Shown: positions 1-8,879, counted from the first letter of the stretch. The stretch: 64,000 nt of DNA from Brevibacillus sp. SYP-B805 (GCF_011059135.1 NZ_JAALGD010000005.1:178305-242304); one strand, 5' to 3'. The notes: a model not told the origin generated them from the letters alone. Numbers and translations: made by a program.

Positions 1-625
1 CGGCCAGCAGCGCAGGATGGCGGTTATCCTGTTCCGGATACAGCGCGAGAACCACCTGCCGGTCAGGACGGTTGATCAGCAGCCAATCCTCGACGTTGCG
101 CGCCATCACATCGATCATGGCCAGCACGGAGGGGTGATATTCCTTGTGGTATCCGCTTATGTCCAGAACCGCGAGCAGGTCGCCGGAGGGGTCGAAAATG
201 GGCGAGGCTGCACAGAACAGAAAGCGGTTCTCCTCGCAATAATGATCCGTCCCCAAGACGGCCAGCGGCTGCTTCTCGGCGATGACCGTACCGATTGCGT
301 TTGTTCCCTTTACCTGTTCGGCCCAGCATGCCCCTTTGGATAAATGCACTTTTTGGGCATCGCTGACAAACGCAGGGTCCCCCATGTTTTCCAGAATGTA
401 CCCGGACGAATCGGAGACGAGCACCATGGAATGGGAGGTTTTCAACCAGCCGTACAACCGTTCCAGGGTCGGGGTGATGCTGTGCAAAAACTGCCGCCGC
501 TCTTTTCGGTACCGTTCCAGTTCCGCAGCTTCCAGAATGGCTTCTTCCGATTTTGCCGGATTGACCCCGTACATTCTGCTCCGTTCCCAAGACAGTTTCA
601 ATGAAGGATTGATGGGTGCCAACAT
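1..625 (-). CDS. Sigma-54-dependent activator, AcoR type (truncated by window edge)
   Basis: Reading leftward from an ATG at 625 gives 208 open codons that run off the window, so the 3' part is missing. Residues about 11-22 (SWERSRMYGVNP) match the SW-R-GV-P signature that opens AcoR-type acetoin/aldehyde regulators. Residues about 60-190 look like a GAF sensor domain (SDSSGYILENMGD, KGTNAIGTV, DPSGDLLAVLDISG). The AAA+ and Fis-type HTH domains expected for this family would lie outside the window. A GAGGTG ribosome site sits 6 nt before the ATG at 625; an in-frame ATG at 631 is too close to it. The gene diverges from the ald/adh pair, which has a sigma-54 promoter, so it is very probably their activator (inference). 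Confidence 0.85.
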   Translation of the reverse strand, partial: MLAPINPSLKLSWERSRMYGVNPAKSEEAILEAAELERYRKERRQFLHSITPTLERLYGWLKTSHSMVLVSDSSGYILENMGDPAFVSDAQKVHLSKGACWAEQVKGTNAIGTVIAEKQPLAVLGTDHYCEENRFLFCAASPIFDPSGDLLAVLDISGYHKEYHPSVLAMIDVMARNVEDWLLINRPDRQVVLALYPEQDNRHPALLA

Positions 626-714
626 ATCCATCACCTCTGTCAAAATATTCCTACTATTACCTTAACATACTTGTTCTCCTGATGGGGGGAGAAAAATATG
701 CAGCCAGTGAGGTT

Positions 715-750
715 GTTCCAAAATGGAACGCGCCCGTGCCGTTATGGAAC
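715..750 (+). promoter_or_regulatory. Two tandem enhancer-like inverted repeats
   Basis: GTTCC-AAAAT-GGAAC at 715-729 is a perfect 5+5 inverted repeat. GTGCC-GTTAT-GGAAC at 736-750 repeats it with one arm mismatch. The copies start 21 bp apart, two helical turns, and lie 54 bp upstream of the -24 element. That is the usual arrangement of an upstream activator site for a sigma-54 activator. Binding by the divergent AcoR-type protein is inference. Confidence 0.6.
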
Positions 751-786
751 ACGAAAAGGAGAGAGAGGAGAAAAAAAGCAGGTTTC

Positions 787-800
787 TGTAAGCGGTTTCA
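787..800 (+). promoter_or_regulatory. cre site (CcpA catabolite-response element)
   Basis: TGTAAGCGGTTTCA fits every position of the Bacillus cre consensus TGWNANCGNTNWCA. It ends 3 bp before the -24 element, between the enhancer repeats and the promoter, where bound CcpA could block activator-polymerase contact. Binding is inferred. Confidence 0.65.
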
Positions 801-803
801 GCT

Positions 804-818
804 TGGCACGGTTATTGC
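804..818 (+). promoter_or_regulatory. Sigma-54 (-24/-12) promoter of the ald-adh operon
   Basis: TGGCAC at 804-809, five bases, then TTGC at 815-818 match the sigma-54 consensus TGGCAC-N5-TTGC exactly. It lies about 50 bp before the aldehyde dehydrogenase start and downstream of a divergent sigma-54 activator gene, so sequence and context agree. Confidence 0.88.
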
Positions 819-870
819 TTTTTTCTGGCAGGTGAAAGTCACATTTTAATCCAGAATGGGGGGAGTTGTC

Positions 871-2373
871 ATGAAAACAGATACTGCTGTTGAACTTGAT
901 CCACGCGTCCAGTCCTTTCTTGAAAGCGGTATCCAAAAATTATTCATTGGAGGTGAATTTGTCGAATCAATCTCGGGAAAAACGTTTGACAGCCTGAATC
1001 CCGCGACAGGCGAAGTGCTGGCGCACGTCTATGAAGCGGACCAACCGGATGTGGAACGGGCCGTGCAAGCGGCTGAGCGGGCGCTGGCGGGTCCCTGGTC
1101 GAAGCTGACGGCAAGCGAACGCGGACGGCTGCTCTGGAAGCTGGCGGACCTCATGGAGGAACATGCCGAAGCGCTGGCGCAGCTGGATACCCTCGACAAC
1201 GGCAAGCCGATTCGCGAGACGCGCAGTGCCGATGTGCCGCTGGCGATTGACCATTTCCGCTATTATGCCGGATGGGCAACCAAGATTCATGGCGAAGTGA
1301 TTGAAAATTCGGTAAGCAATCACATGTTCACGTATACCCGCCGCGAACCGGTGGGTGTCGTCGGCCAGATTATTCCATGGAATTTTCCACTGCTGATGGC
1401 GGCCTGGAAGCTGGGGGCCGCTCTGGCAACCGGTAATGCGGTCGTGATGAAAACGGCCGAGCAAACACCGCTTACCGCCTTGTACCTGGCCCGCTTGATC
1501 CGGGAGGCCGGGTTCCCAGATGGCGTCGTCAACATTTTGTCAGGCTTCGGTCCGACGGCGGGTGCGGCCATTGTCAAACACCCGCGGATTCGGAAAGTAG
1601 CGTTTACCGGTTCCACGGAAGTCGGCAAAACCATCATGAGGGAAGCGGCTGATAACCTGAAACGGGTTTCCCTGGAACTTGGCGGAAAATCGCCCAATAT
1701 CATCTTCCCGGATGCCGATTTCTCGAAAGCCATTCCCGGCGCCTTGATGGGGATTTTCTTCAATCAGGGGCAGGTATGTTGTGCCGGTTCACGTTTGTTT
1801 GTGCATAAAAAAGTGTACGACAACTTCCTGTCCGACATGAGCAGTTTCGCCGCGAAGATCAAACAGGGACCGGGGCTGGACGAATCGACGGAAATCGGGC
1901 CGCTGGTATCAGAGGAACAGTTTAACCGGGTCTCCTATTATCTCGAAAAAGGAAAGGAAGAAGGGGCCGTTCCCCTCACCGGCGGAGAACCGCTTTCCGG
2001 TCCGGGGTACTTTGTGCCGCCTACGATCTTCACCAACGTGCGGGATGGCATGACGATCAGCAAGGAGGAGATCTTTGGGCCGGTTGTGGCAGCCCTCCCG
2101 TTTGACGATGAGGAACAGATCGCCGATGTCATCCGCCGCGCCAACGACAGCGAATACGGGCTGGCTGCCGGTGTATGGACGTCTGATGTGCGCAAGGCTC
2201 ATCGGGTCGCGCATGCCCTGGAAGTGGGGACCGTATGGGTAAACTGCTACAATGCGTTTGACGCCGCCGTTCCGTTTGGCGGTTACAAGCAATCCGGATT
2301 CGGACGCGAAATGGGAAGCTACGCGCTGGAACTGTATACCCAGGTAAAAGCCGTTTGGATGAATCTCGATTAA
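871..2373 (+). CDS. NAD-dependent aldehyde dehydrogenase
   Basis: 500 residues, the usual length for the soluble ALDH superfamily, which oxidises aldehydes to acids with NAD(P)+. Visible motifs are the glutamate motif LELGGKSPN (residue about 270) and the cysteine motif FNQGQVCCAGSR (about 300), plus the PWNFP cofactor segment. The start at 871 is preferred over an in-frame ATG at 856 because the GGGGGGAG ribosome site falls between them. It is 25 nt upstream of an alcohol dehydrogenase in one operon, so the pair could take a primary alcohol via aldehyde to acid. The sigma-54/AcoR-type control suggests induction by the alcohol, aldehyde or acetoin; the substrate cannot be read from sequence. 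Confidence 0.93.
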   Translation: MKTDTAVELDPRVQSFLESGIQKLFIGGEFVESISGKTFDSLNPATGEVLAHVYEADQPDVERAVQAAERALAGPWSKLTASERGRLLWKLADLMEEHAEALAQLDTLDNGKPIRETRSADVPLAIDHFRYYAGWATKIHGEVIENSVSNHMFTYTRREPVGVVGQIIPWNFPLLMAAWKLGAALATGNAVVMKTAEQTPLTALYLARLIREAGFPDGVVNILSGFGPTAGAAIVKHPRIRKVAFTGSTEVGKTIMREAADNLKRVSLELGGKSPNIIFPDADFSKAIPGALMGIFFNQGQVCCAGSRLFVHKKVYDNFLSDMSSFAAKIKQGPGLDESTEIGPLVSEEQFNRVSYYLEKGKEEGAVPLTGGEPLSGPGYFVPPTIFTNVRDGMTISKEEIFGPVVAALPFDDEEQIADVIRRANDSEYGLAAGVWTSDVRKAHRVAHALEVGTVWVNCYNAFDAAVPFGGYKQSGFGREMGSYALELYTQVKAVWMNLD

Positions 2374-2398
2374 TATATTAGATAGGAGTGTTTGGTAG

Positions 2399-3412
2399 AT
2401 GAAAGCAGCGGTTGTCAATCAATTCCATCAGGAGCTGAAAATCACGGAGGTACCTGTTCCTGAAATCGGATATGGCGAGGTGCTGGTAAAGATTAAAGCG
2501 TGCGGCGTGTGTCACACCGATCTGCATGCTGCGCACGGGGACTGGCCGGTCAAGCCGAAGCTCCCGTTGATCCCCGGCCACGAAGGGGTGGGCGTCGTCC
2601 ATGCAGTCGGCGAGGGTGTAACCTCGCTGAAAGTGGGGGATCGCGTTGGCATTCCCTGGCTGTACTCCGCTTGCGGCGAATGCGAGTATTGCTTGACGGG
2701 ATGGGAAACGCTGTGCAAGAGCCAGCTGAACGCCGGGTACTCCGTGGACGGCGGATATGCCGAGTATTGCAAGGCACCTGCCGCTTATGTGGCCAAAATT
2801 CCCGACAACCTCAGCTTTGAAGAGGCAGCCCCCATCTTTTGCGCCGGTGTGACCACCTACAAGGCGTTAAAGGTGACGGAGGCGAAACCGGGGGATTGGG
2901 TCGCGATATACGGCATCGGTGGACTGGGGCACGTGGCGCTTCAATATGCAAAAGCGATGGGATTCAATGTGATTGCCGTCGATATCCAGGATGAGAAGCT
3001 GAAGCTGGCCAAAGAGTTGGGCGCTGATCTTACCGTAAACAGCAGGGCTGCCGACCCGGTTCAGGAGATTGCGGAGAAGGTCGGAGGGGCTCATGCGGCC
3101 GTAAGCGTAGCCGTAACCAAGAAGGCGTTCGAACAAGCTTATCGTTCTGTAAGGCGCGGCGGAACCCTGGTCGTGGTTGGTCTCCCCAATGACGAACTGC
3201 CCATTCCGATTTTTGACACGGTGTTGAATGGCGTGACGGTGCGAGGCTCCATCGTCGGTTCCCGCAAAGACTTGCAGGAAGCGCTGGATTTTGCGGCACG
3301 GGGCAAGGTGAAAACCATCATCGAGACCCAGCCCCTGGAAAAGATCAACGAGGTCTTCAGCCGCATGGAAAAAGGGCAAATTAACGGCCGGGTTGTCTTG
3401 ACACTGGAGTAG
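2399..3412 (+). CDS. Zinc-dependent alcohol dehydrogenase (AdhT/AdhP type)
   Basis: 337 residues, the length of the bacillar thermostable ADH-T group of medium-chain dehydrogenases. Catalytic zinc ligands are seen in CGVCHTDLH (residue about 38) and GHEGVGVV (about 61). The structural zinc lobe is [15 protein letters not shown] (about 92-106) and the Rossmann loop is GIGGLGH (about 172). A GATAGGAGTG ribosome site precedes the ATG. It forms an operon with the upstream aldehyde dehydrogenase and probably shares its sigma-54 promoter. It interconverts primary alcohols and aldehydes with NAD(H); ethanol is the likely but unproven substrate. Confidence 0.93.
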   Translation: MKAAVVNQFHQELKITEVPVPEIGYGEVLVKIKACGVCHTDLHAAHGDWPVKPKLPLIPGHEGVGVVHAVGEGVTSLKVGDRVGIPWLYSACGECEYCLTGWETLCKSQLNAGYSVDGGYAEYCKAPAAYVAKIPDNLSFEEAAPIFCAGVTTYKALKVTEAKPGDWVAIYGIGGLGHVALQYAKAMGFNVIAVDIQDEKLKLAKELGADLTVNSRAADPVQEIAEKVGGAHAAVSVAVTKKAFEQAYRSVRRGGTLVVVGLPNDELPIPIFDTVLNGVTVRGSIVGSRKDLQEALDFAARGKVKTIIETQPLEKINEVFSRMEKGQINGRVVLTLE

Positions 3413-3431
3413 AGGCGCGTTTGAGATTCAA

Positions 3432-3460
3432 TTGACAAAAAAATGCAGGTCATTTACAAT
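3432..3460 (+). promoter_or_regulatory. Sigma-A promoter for the bmrCD-like operon
   Basis: TTGACA (3432-3437), a 17-bp spacer and TACAAT (3455-3460) make a near-consensus vegetative promoter between the alcohol dehydrogenase stop and the ABC exporter start. It shows that the exporter does not start at the upstream in-frame codon overlapping the promoter. Confidence 0.8.
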
Positions 3461-3468
3461 TCGTGGGA

Positions 3469-3500
3469 AAAGGGTTGCGTTTGACGCATCCCTTTCTTTT
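3469..3500 (+). terminator. Hairpin with T-rich tail in the bmrC leader
   Basis: AAAGGGTTGCG (3469-3479) and CGCATCCCTTT (3485-3495) pair with one T-T mismatch around a TTTGA loop, followed by CTTTT. It lies downstream of the 3432 promoter, so it may both terminate adh transcripts and attenuate the exporter operon. The B. subtilis bmrCD operon is known to be attenuated through a leader peptide; no leader peptide is seen here. Confidence 0.55.
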
Positions 3501-3524
3501 GTTGTCGGAATTGGGGTGAGTAGC

Positions 3525-5273
3525 ATGCAGACCTTGCTGCAATTATCGTGGTTCTTCCGCACGTACTGGAAACGATATGCGTTGGGCGTTGCCTTCCTGT
3601 TTCTGATTGACGTGCTGATGCTGTGGCCGCCGCGGCTGATCGGGGAAACGGTCGACCGGATCCGCAACGGATCGTTGACGTCAGCCGGTCTGAGCGCTAC
3701 GGTTTTCATTCTGCTCGGGCTGGGCCTTGTGCTGTACCTGATGCGCTTTTTGTGGCGGTATTTGCTGTTTGGCGGTTCGCTGATTCTGGAACGGACGCTG
3801 CGGCAGCGGCTGTTCGCCCACCTGACGCGGTTGACGCCATCGTTTTACCACCGCCATCGCACCGGGGACTTGATGGCGATTGCCACCAACGACATTCCGG
3901 CGATTGAACAGACAGCGAGCGTTGGTGTTTTGACCTTGGTCGATTCTTTGTTTATGACGCTTCTGACGCTGTCGATGATGATGGTGACGATCGATTGGCG
4001 CTTGACGCTCGCCGCCCTGGTCCCGATGCCGTTTCTTGCCTGGGCCACCGCTTACTACGGCAGGCTTCTGCACGAACGGTTTTACCTGGCTCAGCAAGCG
4101 TTCGGGACGATGAACGATCATGTCCAGCAGTCCATCTCCGGCGTGCGGGTGCTGCGCGCGTTTGTCCAGGAAGAGAAGGACGTGGAAGCGTTCCGGCGGG
4201 TCAGCGAGGAGACCCTGGAGCGCAACGTCAGCGTTTCCCGCATCGACGCGCTGTTTGAGCCGACCATTGCCGTCATCATCGGCTTCAGTTTCCTGATCGG
4301 GTTGGGTTATGGCACGTATCTCGTGTTTCACAGCGATATTTCTCTCGGGGATCTGGTTGCCTTCCATCTCTATCTGGGGCTGTTGATCTGGCCGATGTTT
4401 GCGTTCGGCTGGTTGATGAACATTTTGCAGCGAGGCAGCGCTTCCCATAAACGGCTGCAAGAGCTGTTCGCCGAGCGTCCCGATGTGGCCGATGCGGCGG
4501 AGCCGGTCACAGAGTTGCCCTCCAGCACGGTGGAGGCCCGCCGGTTTACGTTTACGTATCCCGGTGCGGAAAAACCGGCGTTGACGGACATCACCTTTTT
4601 CCTGCGGGAAGGGGAGACGCTGGGCATTGTCGGACGTACGGGGAGCGGAAAATCCACCCTTTGCCGCGCGCTGCTGCATCTGTACCCGGTAGAACCTGAC
4701 GCGCTGTATATCTCCGGCGTCCCGATGGAAAAGATCGCGTTATCCGCGCTGCGGCAAAAAATTGCCTACGTGCCGCAGGAACATCTGTTATTTTCCCGCA
4801 CGATTGAAGCCAACGTGGTATTCGGCAAACCCGGCGCTTCCCGGGAAGAGGTGCTGAAGGCCTTGGAACAGGCGGAGATGGGCAGCGATTTGTCGCAGTT
4901 TGCCGCAGGGGTGGAGACAATGGTGGGGGAGAAAGGCGTGACCCTTTCCGGGGGACAAAAACAGCGGATCTCCATTGCGCGGGCCCTGCTGCTCGATGCC
5001 GACATCCTGATCCTCGACGACAGTCTTTCCGCCGTCGACGCCCGCACGGAGGAACGAATCCTGCACCATCTGCGGGAGCAGCGAGCGGGCAAGACGACGA
5101 TTATTACGGCCCATCGTCTGTCTGCCGTCCAGCATGCCCAGATGATTCTGGTGCTGGACGAGGGACGGATCGTGGAGCGGGGGACCCACGAGGAATTGAT
5201 GGAGCGAAACGGCTGGTACGCGGAGCAGTACCGTCGTCAGAAAATGGAACAAATCGTGGCCGGTGAGGCATAG
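3525..5273 (+). CDS. bmrC: ABC multidrug exporter half-transporter with degenerate site (BmrC/YheI-like)
   Basis: 582 residues: an N-terminal six-helix exporter domain (about 1-310) and a C-terminal ATPase. The ATPase has Walker A GRTGSGKST and signature LSGGQKQR. Its Walker B is LILDDSL, with Asp where the catalytic Glu should be. That substitution is typical of the BmrC half of the BmrC/BmrD heterodimer, which has one degenerate ATP site. The start at 3525 has a GGGGTGA ribosome site and lies after the promoter. The partner half follows 13 nt later. Such pairs export drugs and dyes across the membrane; the substrate here is unknown. Confidence 0.88.
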   Translation: MQTLLQLSWFFRTYWKRYALGVAFLFLIDVLMLWPPRLIGETVDRIRNGSLTSAGLSATVFILLGLGLVLYLMRFLWRYLLFGGSLILERTLRQRLFAHLTRLTPSFYHRHRTGDLMAIATNDIPAIEQTASVGVLTLVDSLFMTLLTLSMMMVTIDWRLTLAALVPMPFLAWATAYYGRLLHERFYLAQQAFGTMNDHVQQSISGVRVLRAFVQEEKDVEAFRRVSEETLERNVSVSRIDALFEPTIAVIIGFSFLIGLGYGTYLVFHSDISLGDLVAFHLYLGLLIWPMFAFGWLMNILQRGSASHKRLQELFAERPDVADAAEPVTELPSSTVEARRFTFTYPGAEKPALTDITFFLREGETLGIVGRTGSGKSTLCRALLHLYPVEPDALYISGVPMEKIALSALRQKIAYVPQEHLLFSRTIEANVVFGKPGASREEVLKALEQAEMGSDLSQFAAGVETMVGEKGVTLSGGQKQRISIARALLLDADILILDDSLSAVDARTEERILHHLREQRAGKTTIITAHRLSAVQHAQMILVLDEGRIVERGTHEELMERNGWYAEQYRRQKMEQIVAGEA

Positions 5274-5286
5274 AGAGGAGAGAAAC

Positions 5287-7275
5287 ATGAGCGGGCAAAG
5301 CGTTTGGCGCCGGCTGGCGGGCTTCGCCATGCCGTTTCGCCGGCATATTTTGGGCGCGCTGCTGCTGTTGCTGCTGGGCACCAGTGCCGAACTGGCCGGT
5401 CCTTTTGTGGCCAAAATCATGATCGATAACCATATTCTCGCCATTCAGCAAAAGTGGTACCGGTTTGATCACCAACCGGTCGATCAGGAGGCACAGCCTG
5501 TCGGCGTAGCGATTGACGATGCCTATTACGTGCGGGAGGATTGGCTGCCTGCACTGGCCCCGACGGAGGATGCGGGCAAGGCAAAAGTCGTGCAAATCGT
5601 CATGGAAGGCACGGTTTATAAGGTGGAGGACCGACAGCTGACCAAGGATCAGGTATTCGCGCTTTACAGCCGCGACGTGGTGCCGATCCTTGTCCTGACA
5701 GCCGGTTACGCCGTGCTGATTCTGCTCAGCGCCGGATTTAACTACATCCAGCTGATCACCCTGCAAACCATTGCGCAGCGCATCATCCAGCGCATGCGGA
5801 TGAAGTTGTTTACCCATCTGCAAAAGCTGCCGATCAGCTTCTTTGACAGAACGCCTGTCGGCCAGCTGGTCTCCCGGGTGAGCAACGATACGGAAGCGAT
5901 TCGCGAACTGTACGTCAGCGTGCTCGCGACGTTTGTCCAAAACGGCATCTACCTGATCGGCATTCTCGTTGCGTTATTTGTCATGCAGCCGGAACTGGCC
6001 CTGTTCTGCTGTCTGACGGTACCGCTGATCGCCGTGCTGATTGTCACCTACCGGTACTACAGCTCGCGCTACTACGCGATGATCCGCAGCCGTTTGAGCG
6101 ACATGAACGCCACGATCAACGAGATGATCCAGAATATGACGGTCGTGCAGGCGTTTCGCCGCGAAGAAGGGGTGCAGCAGGAATTTGCCAGAGTGAACGA
6201 CGAGTACTTCAAGATCCGCCTGAAGGAAAACAACCTGGAGTCGCTCCTGCTGCGGCCGGCGGTGGACCTGATCTGGAAGATCTCCCTGACCGTGATTGTC
6301 TGGTACTTCGGCTCCCGCTCGTTCCACAGCGCCATTTCCTTTGGAGCGCTGTTCGCCTTCGTGGACTACATGGGGCGATTCTTTGAGCCGATCAACATGA
6401 TCATGAACCGCCTTGCCCAACTTCAACAGGCGGTGACGTCTGCAAAGCGGGTGTTTGACATTCTTGACACACCTGCCGACGCAGCGGAGGGAGGGCGGCA
6501 CGCCATTCCCAGGCCCAAGGGAGAGGTGGCTTTCGAAAATGTGTCGTTTGCCTATCACGGTGACGAGTACGTATTGAAAAACGTCTCTTTCACAGCCAAG
6601 CCGGGACAGACCGTCGCGCTCGTCGGCCACACCGGGTCGGGGAAAAGCTCGCTGATGAACCTGCTGCTTGGCTTCTATCCGGTCACCAAGGGGCGCATCA
6701 CCATCGACGGCATCGATATGGCCGACATCGCCCCCCGCGCCCTTCGCCGCCACGTCGGGCTGGTGCTGCAGGATCCGTTTCTGTTTACCGGCACCGTCGG
6801 CTTCAATATCCGGCTTTACAATGACGCCGTCAGCGATGAAAAGGTCGTCGAAGCAGCCGCTGCCGTCAAGGCGGATGATTTCATCCGGCAGCTGCCGGGC
6901 GGGTATGAGGAGCAGGTGGTGGAGCGCGGTTCCACGCTTTCGGCTGGTCAGCGGCAGCTGATCTCCTTCGCGCGGGCACTTGCGGCCGATCCGGCCATTC
7001 TGATCCTGGATGAGGCGACGGCCAGCATCGACAGCGAGACGGAATCGGCCATCCAGGAGGCCCTGCAGGTGCTGGCAAGGGGACGGACGACGTTTATCAT
7101 CGCGCACCGGCTCTCCACGATTCAGCATGCGGACCTGATTCTGGTCCTCTCCCGCGGGGAAGTGGTGGAGCGGGGGACCCATGAGGAATTGATGAACCTG
7201 GGCGGCGTTTACCAGAAAATGTACCTGCTGCAGCAGGGGGAGGCTTTTGCGGATGCGCTTTCCTCTCCTCATTGA
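5287..7275 (+). CDS. bmrD: ABC multidrug exporter half-transporter with canonical site (BmrD/YheH-like)
   Basis: 662 residues, longer than its partner because of an insertion of about 90 residues after the first membrane helix, as in B. subtilis BmrD. The ATPase has Walker A GHTGSGKSS, LSAGQRQ, and a canonical Walker B LILDEAT with catalytic Glu. A GAGAGGAG ribosome site favours the ATG at 5287 over a GTG at 5263 that overlaps the previous gene. Together with the upstream gene it should form a heterodimeric exporter with one active ATP site. The ending (RGTHEELM) matches the partner's and is common in this family. Confidence 0.9.
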   Translation: MSGQSVWRRLAGFAMPFRRHILGALLLLLLGTSAELAGPFVAKIMIDNHILAIQQKWYRFDHQPVDQEAQPVGVAIDDAYYVREDWLPALAPTEDAGKAKVVQIVMEGTVYKVEDRQLTKDQVFALYSRDVVPILVLTAGYAVLILLSAGFNYIQLITLQTIAQRIIQRMRMKLFTHLQKLPISFFDRTPVGQLVSRVSNDTEAIRELYVSVLATFVQNGIYLIGILVALFVMQPELALFCCLTVPLIAVLIVTYRYYSSRYYAMIRSRLSDMNATINEMIQNMTVVQAFRREEGVQQEFARVNDEYFKIRLKENNLESLLLRPAVDLIWKISLTVIVWYFGSRSFHSAISFGALFAFVDYMGRFFEPINMIMNRLAQLQQAVTSAKRVFDILDTPADAAEGGRHAIPRPKGEVAFENVSFAYHGDEYVLKNVSFTAKPGQTVALVGHTGSGKSSLMNLLLGFYPVTKGRITIDGIDMADIAPRALRRHVGLVLQDPFLFTGTVGFNIRLYNDAVSDEKVVEAAAAVKADDFIRQLPGGYEEQVVERGSTLSAGQRQLISFARALAADPAILILDEATASIDSETESAIQEALQVLARGRTTFIIAHRLSTIQHADLILVLSRGEVVERGTHEELMNLGGVYQKMYLLQQGEAFADALSSPH

Positions 7276-7344
7276 CAGGATCGGCTGCCGGGAGAGGACC
7301 GGAGCTGCCCGCTCAGACAAAGGATGGATAGGAGACAAAGAGAG

Positions 7345-8544
7345 ATGCCTGCTTCACGCTTAACCTTTTACACCTTGATCGTCGTGGTGGCGATCGCGGG
7401 ATTGAGCCAGGGGCTGACGCTGCCGCTGCTGGCCGTCCTGCTGGAAAAGCAGGGCGTGTCGTCGGTGGCAAACGGCGTGAACGCAGCCGCCCTGTACATC
7501 GGCATGATGGCGGTCTCTCCCTGGCTGGAAATCCCGCTTCGCCGTCTGGGGTTCCGGACGACCCTTTTGATTGGCTTGGCGCTGATGGCCTTGGCTACGA
7601 TTCTGCTGCCCCTGTCCCATCATCTGATACTGTGGTTTGTCTGGCGCATGCTGCTGGGCATCGGGGATTCCGCGCTGCACTTCTCCAGCCAGCTGTGGGT
7701 AACCGCCATCGCTCCTCCGGACAGGCGCGGGCGGGATATCTCCATGTACGGCTTGGCCTACGGGATCGGGTTCAGCGTCGGGCCGCTCGGGTTGAATCTG
7801 CTGCCGTTCGGTGCCTGGGCGCCGTTTGCCGCGCTGCTGGCCGCCTACGCGATTGCCTTTCTGATGATGGCCCGGCTGCAGAATGCGTATCCGGAAGAGT
7901 CATCCCGCCCCTCCGCCGGCCATAACAGGTATGCGCTTGTGTTTCGCCTCGGCTGGTGGGCGCTGCTCCCCTCCTTCCTGTACGGGTATATGGAAGCGTC
8001 GCTCAACGCCAGCTTTCCGGTCTATGCGCTGCGGGTGGGCTTATCCGTGGAGTCCGTCTCCGTCATCCTCCCCGCTTTTGTCATCGGCAGCATCCTGCTG
8101 CAGCTGCCCATCGGCAGTTTGAGCGACCGCATCGGCCGCAAAAAGGTGATGAGCGTTTGCGCCGGCATCGGGGCGATCGCCTTTTTGCTCTTTCCGCTTG
8201 CGGATCAATCGGTCTGGCTGATGATGCTGATCCTGGCTGCGGCCGGTGCTGCAGTAGGTTCCTTTTATTCGCTGGGGCTTGCTTACGCCGCCGATATCCT
8301 GCCTTCCAGCCTGATGCCGACGGTGGGCGTGATCGCAGCGATGAATTTCAGCGTTGCCAGCATCCTAGGCCCGAATCTGAACGGCTATGTACTGGATCAT
8401 CTGCCCCCCGGGCTGATCTTTGCCTTGATGGGGGTTCTGCTCGGTCTCTTCGTCTTGGCAGGTGGGTTGTTTCGGGAAAGGCCGGGCGGCGAAGAGCGGG
8501 GCGACACGCTTTCCGCATCAATGAATACGGGCCAGCTGTCATAG
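7345..8544 (+). CDS. MFS transporter
   Basis: 399 residues with about 12 hydrophobic segments and the MFS loop signature GSLSDRIGRKKVM between helices 6 and 7. The proline- and glycine-rich helices suggest a drug/proton antiporter-type member, but the substrate cannot be assigned. The ATG at 7345 has ATAGGAG about 10 nt upstream; an in-frame ATG at 7324 precedes that site. It lies 69 nt after the ABC exporter in the same direction and shares its downstream terminator, so co-transcription is likely. Confidence 0.88.
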   Translation: MPASRLTFYTLIVVVAIAGLSQGLTLPLLAVLLEKQGVSSVANGVNAAALYIGMMAVSPWLEIPLRRLGFRTTLLIGLALMALATILLPLSHHLILWFVWRMLLGIGDSALHFSSQLWVTAIAPPDRRGRDISMYGLAYGIGFSVGPLGLNLLPFGAWAPFAALLAAYAIAFLMMARLQNAYPEESSRPSAGHNRYALVFRLGWWALLPSFLYGYMEASLNASFPVYALRVGLSVESVSVILPAFVIGSILLQLPIGSLSDRIGRKKVMSVCAGIGAIAFLLFPLADQSVWLMMLILAAAGAAVGSFYSLGLAYAADILPSSLMPTVGVIAAMNFSVASILGPNLNGYVLDHLPPGLIFALMGVLLGLFVLAGGLFRERPGGEERGDTLSASMNTGQLS

Positions 8545-8565
8545 GCTCGGCAGCTTGTCCCTCGT

Positions 8566-8600
8566 AAAAAAGGCCGTTGACAGATGTCAACGACCTTTTT
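8566..8600. terminator. Bidirectional intrinsic terminator
   Basis: AAAAAGG-C-CGTTGACA pairs with TGTCAACG-A-CCTTTTT around a GA loop. A-rich and T-rich flanks let it stop the exporter/MFS operon on the plus strand and the tiny-peptide gene on the minus strand. Confidence 0.85.
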
Positions 8601-8623
8601 GCGTCCAGCGAAAGGGGCCTTCC

Positions 8624-8710
8624 TTAGTTCTCTGCTTCCAGGACAATCACCAGCAGAATGAACAGGACCAATGTCAAGAAAAAGTTGTCTCTAAAAAAGC
8701 TACCGGACAT
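8624..8710 (-). CDS. Tiny single-helix membrane peptide (YjcZ-like)
   Basis: 28 codons, from ATG at 8710 to TAA at 8624. MSGSFFRDNFF is followed by TLVLFILLVIVL and ends EAEN. The hydrophobic stretch resembles the FALLVVFILLIIVG core of the tiny transmembrane proteins found in spore-formers (YjcZ/TIGR01732 group). It lacks the Gly-rich head and the invariant final Gly, so membership is tentative. A GAGGGGGTG ribosome site lies about 6 nt before the ATG, and a terminator follows at once. It is probably a membrane-inserted peptide; a sporulation role is inferred from the family only. Confidence 0.65.
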   Translation of the reverse strand: MSGSFFRDNFFLTLVLFILLVIVLEAEN

Positions 8711-8724
8711 TTGCTACACCCCCT

Positions 8725-8778
8725 CACGAAACCGCAGTTTCGTGGGGCGACCAGCCCCACATAATCACAATATGTGGG
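8725..8778 (-). other. Three overlapping hairpins in the leader of the tiny-peptide gene
   Basis: CACGAAAC/GTTTCGTG (8725-8744), GTGGGGC/GCCCCAC (8742-8760) and CCCACATA/TATGTGGG (8756-8778) are perfect inverted repeats that share arms. The middle hairpin therefore excludes the outer two. The block ends right at the ribosome site of the 28-residue gene read on the minus strand. This is a possible RNA switch; no known riboswitch class is recognised. Confidence 0.45.
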
Positions 8779-8879
8779 ACAAGGGAGTGTTGCTTTGGTT
8801 GTTTGTCCTGATGTTGGAGAAAAACGTCATTTGTCCAACAGCCATAGGCCGTTCCGGAAGAGAAGGCCTTTGCGGGATG

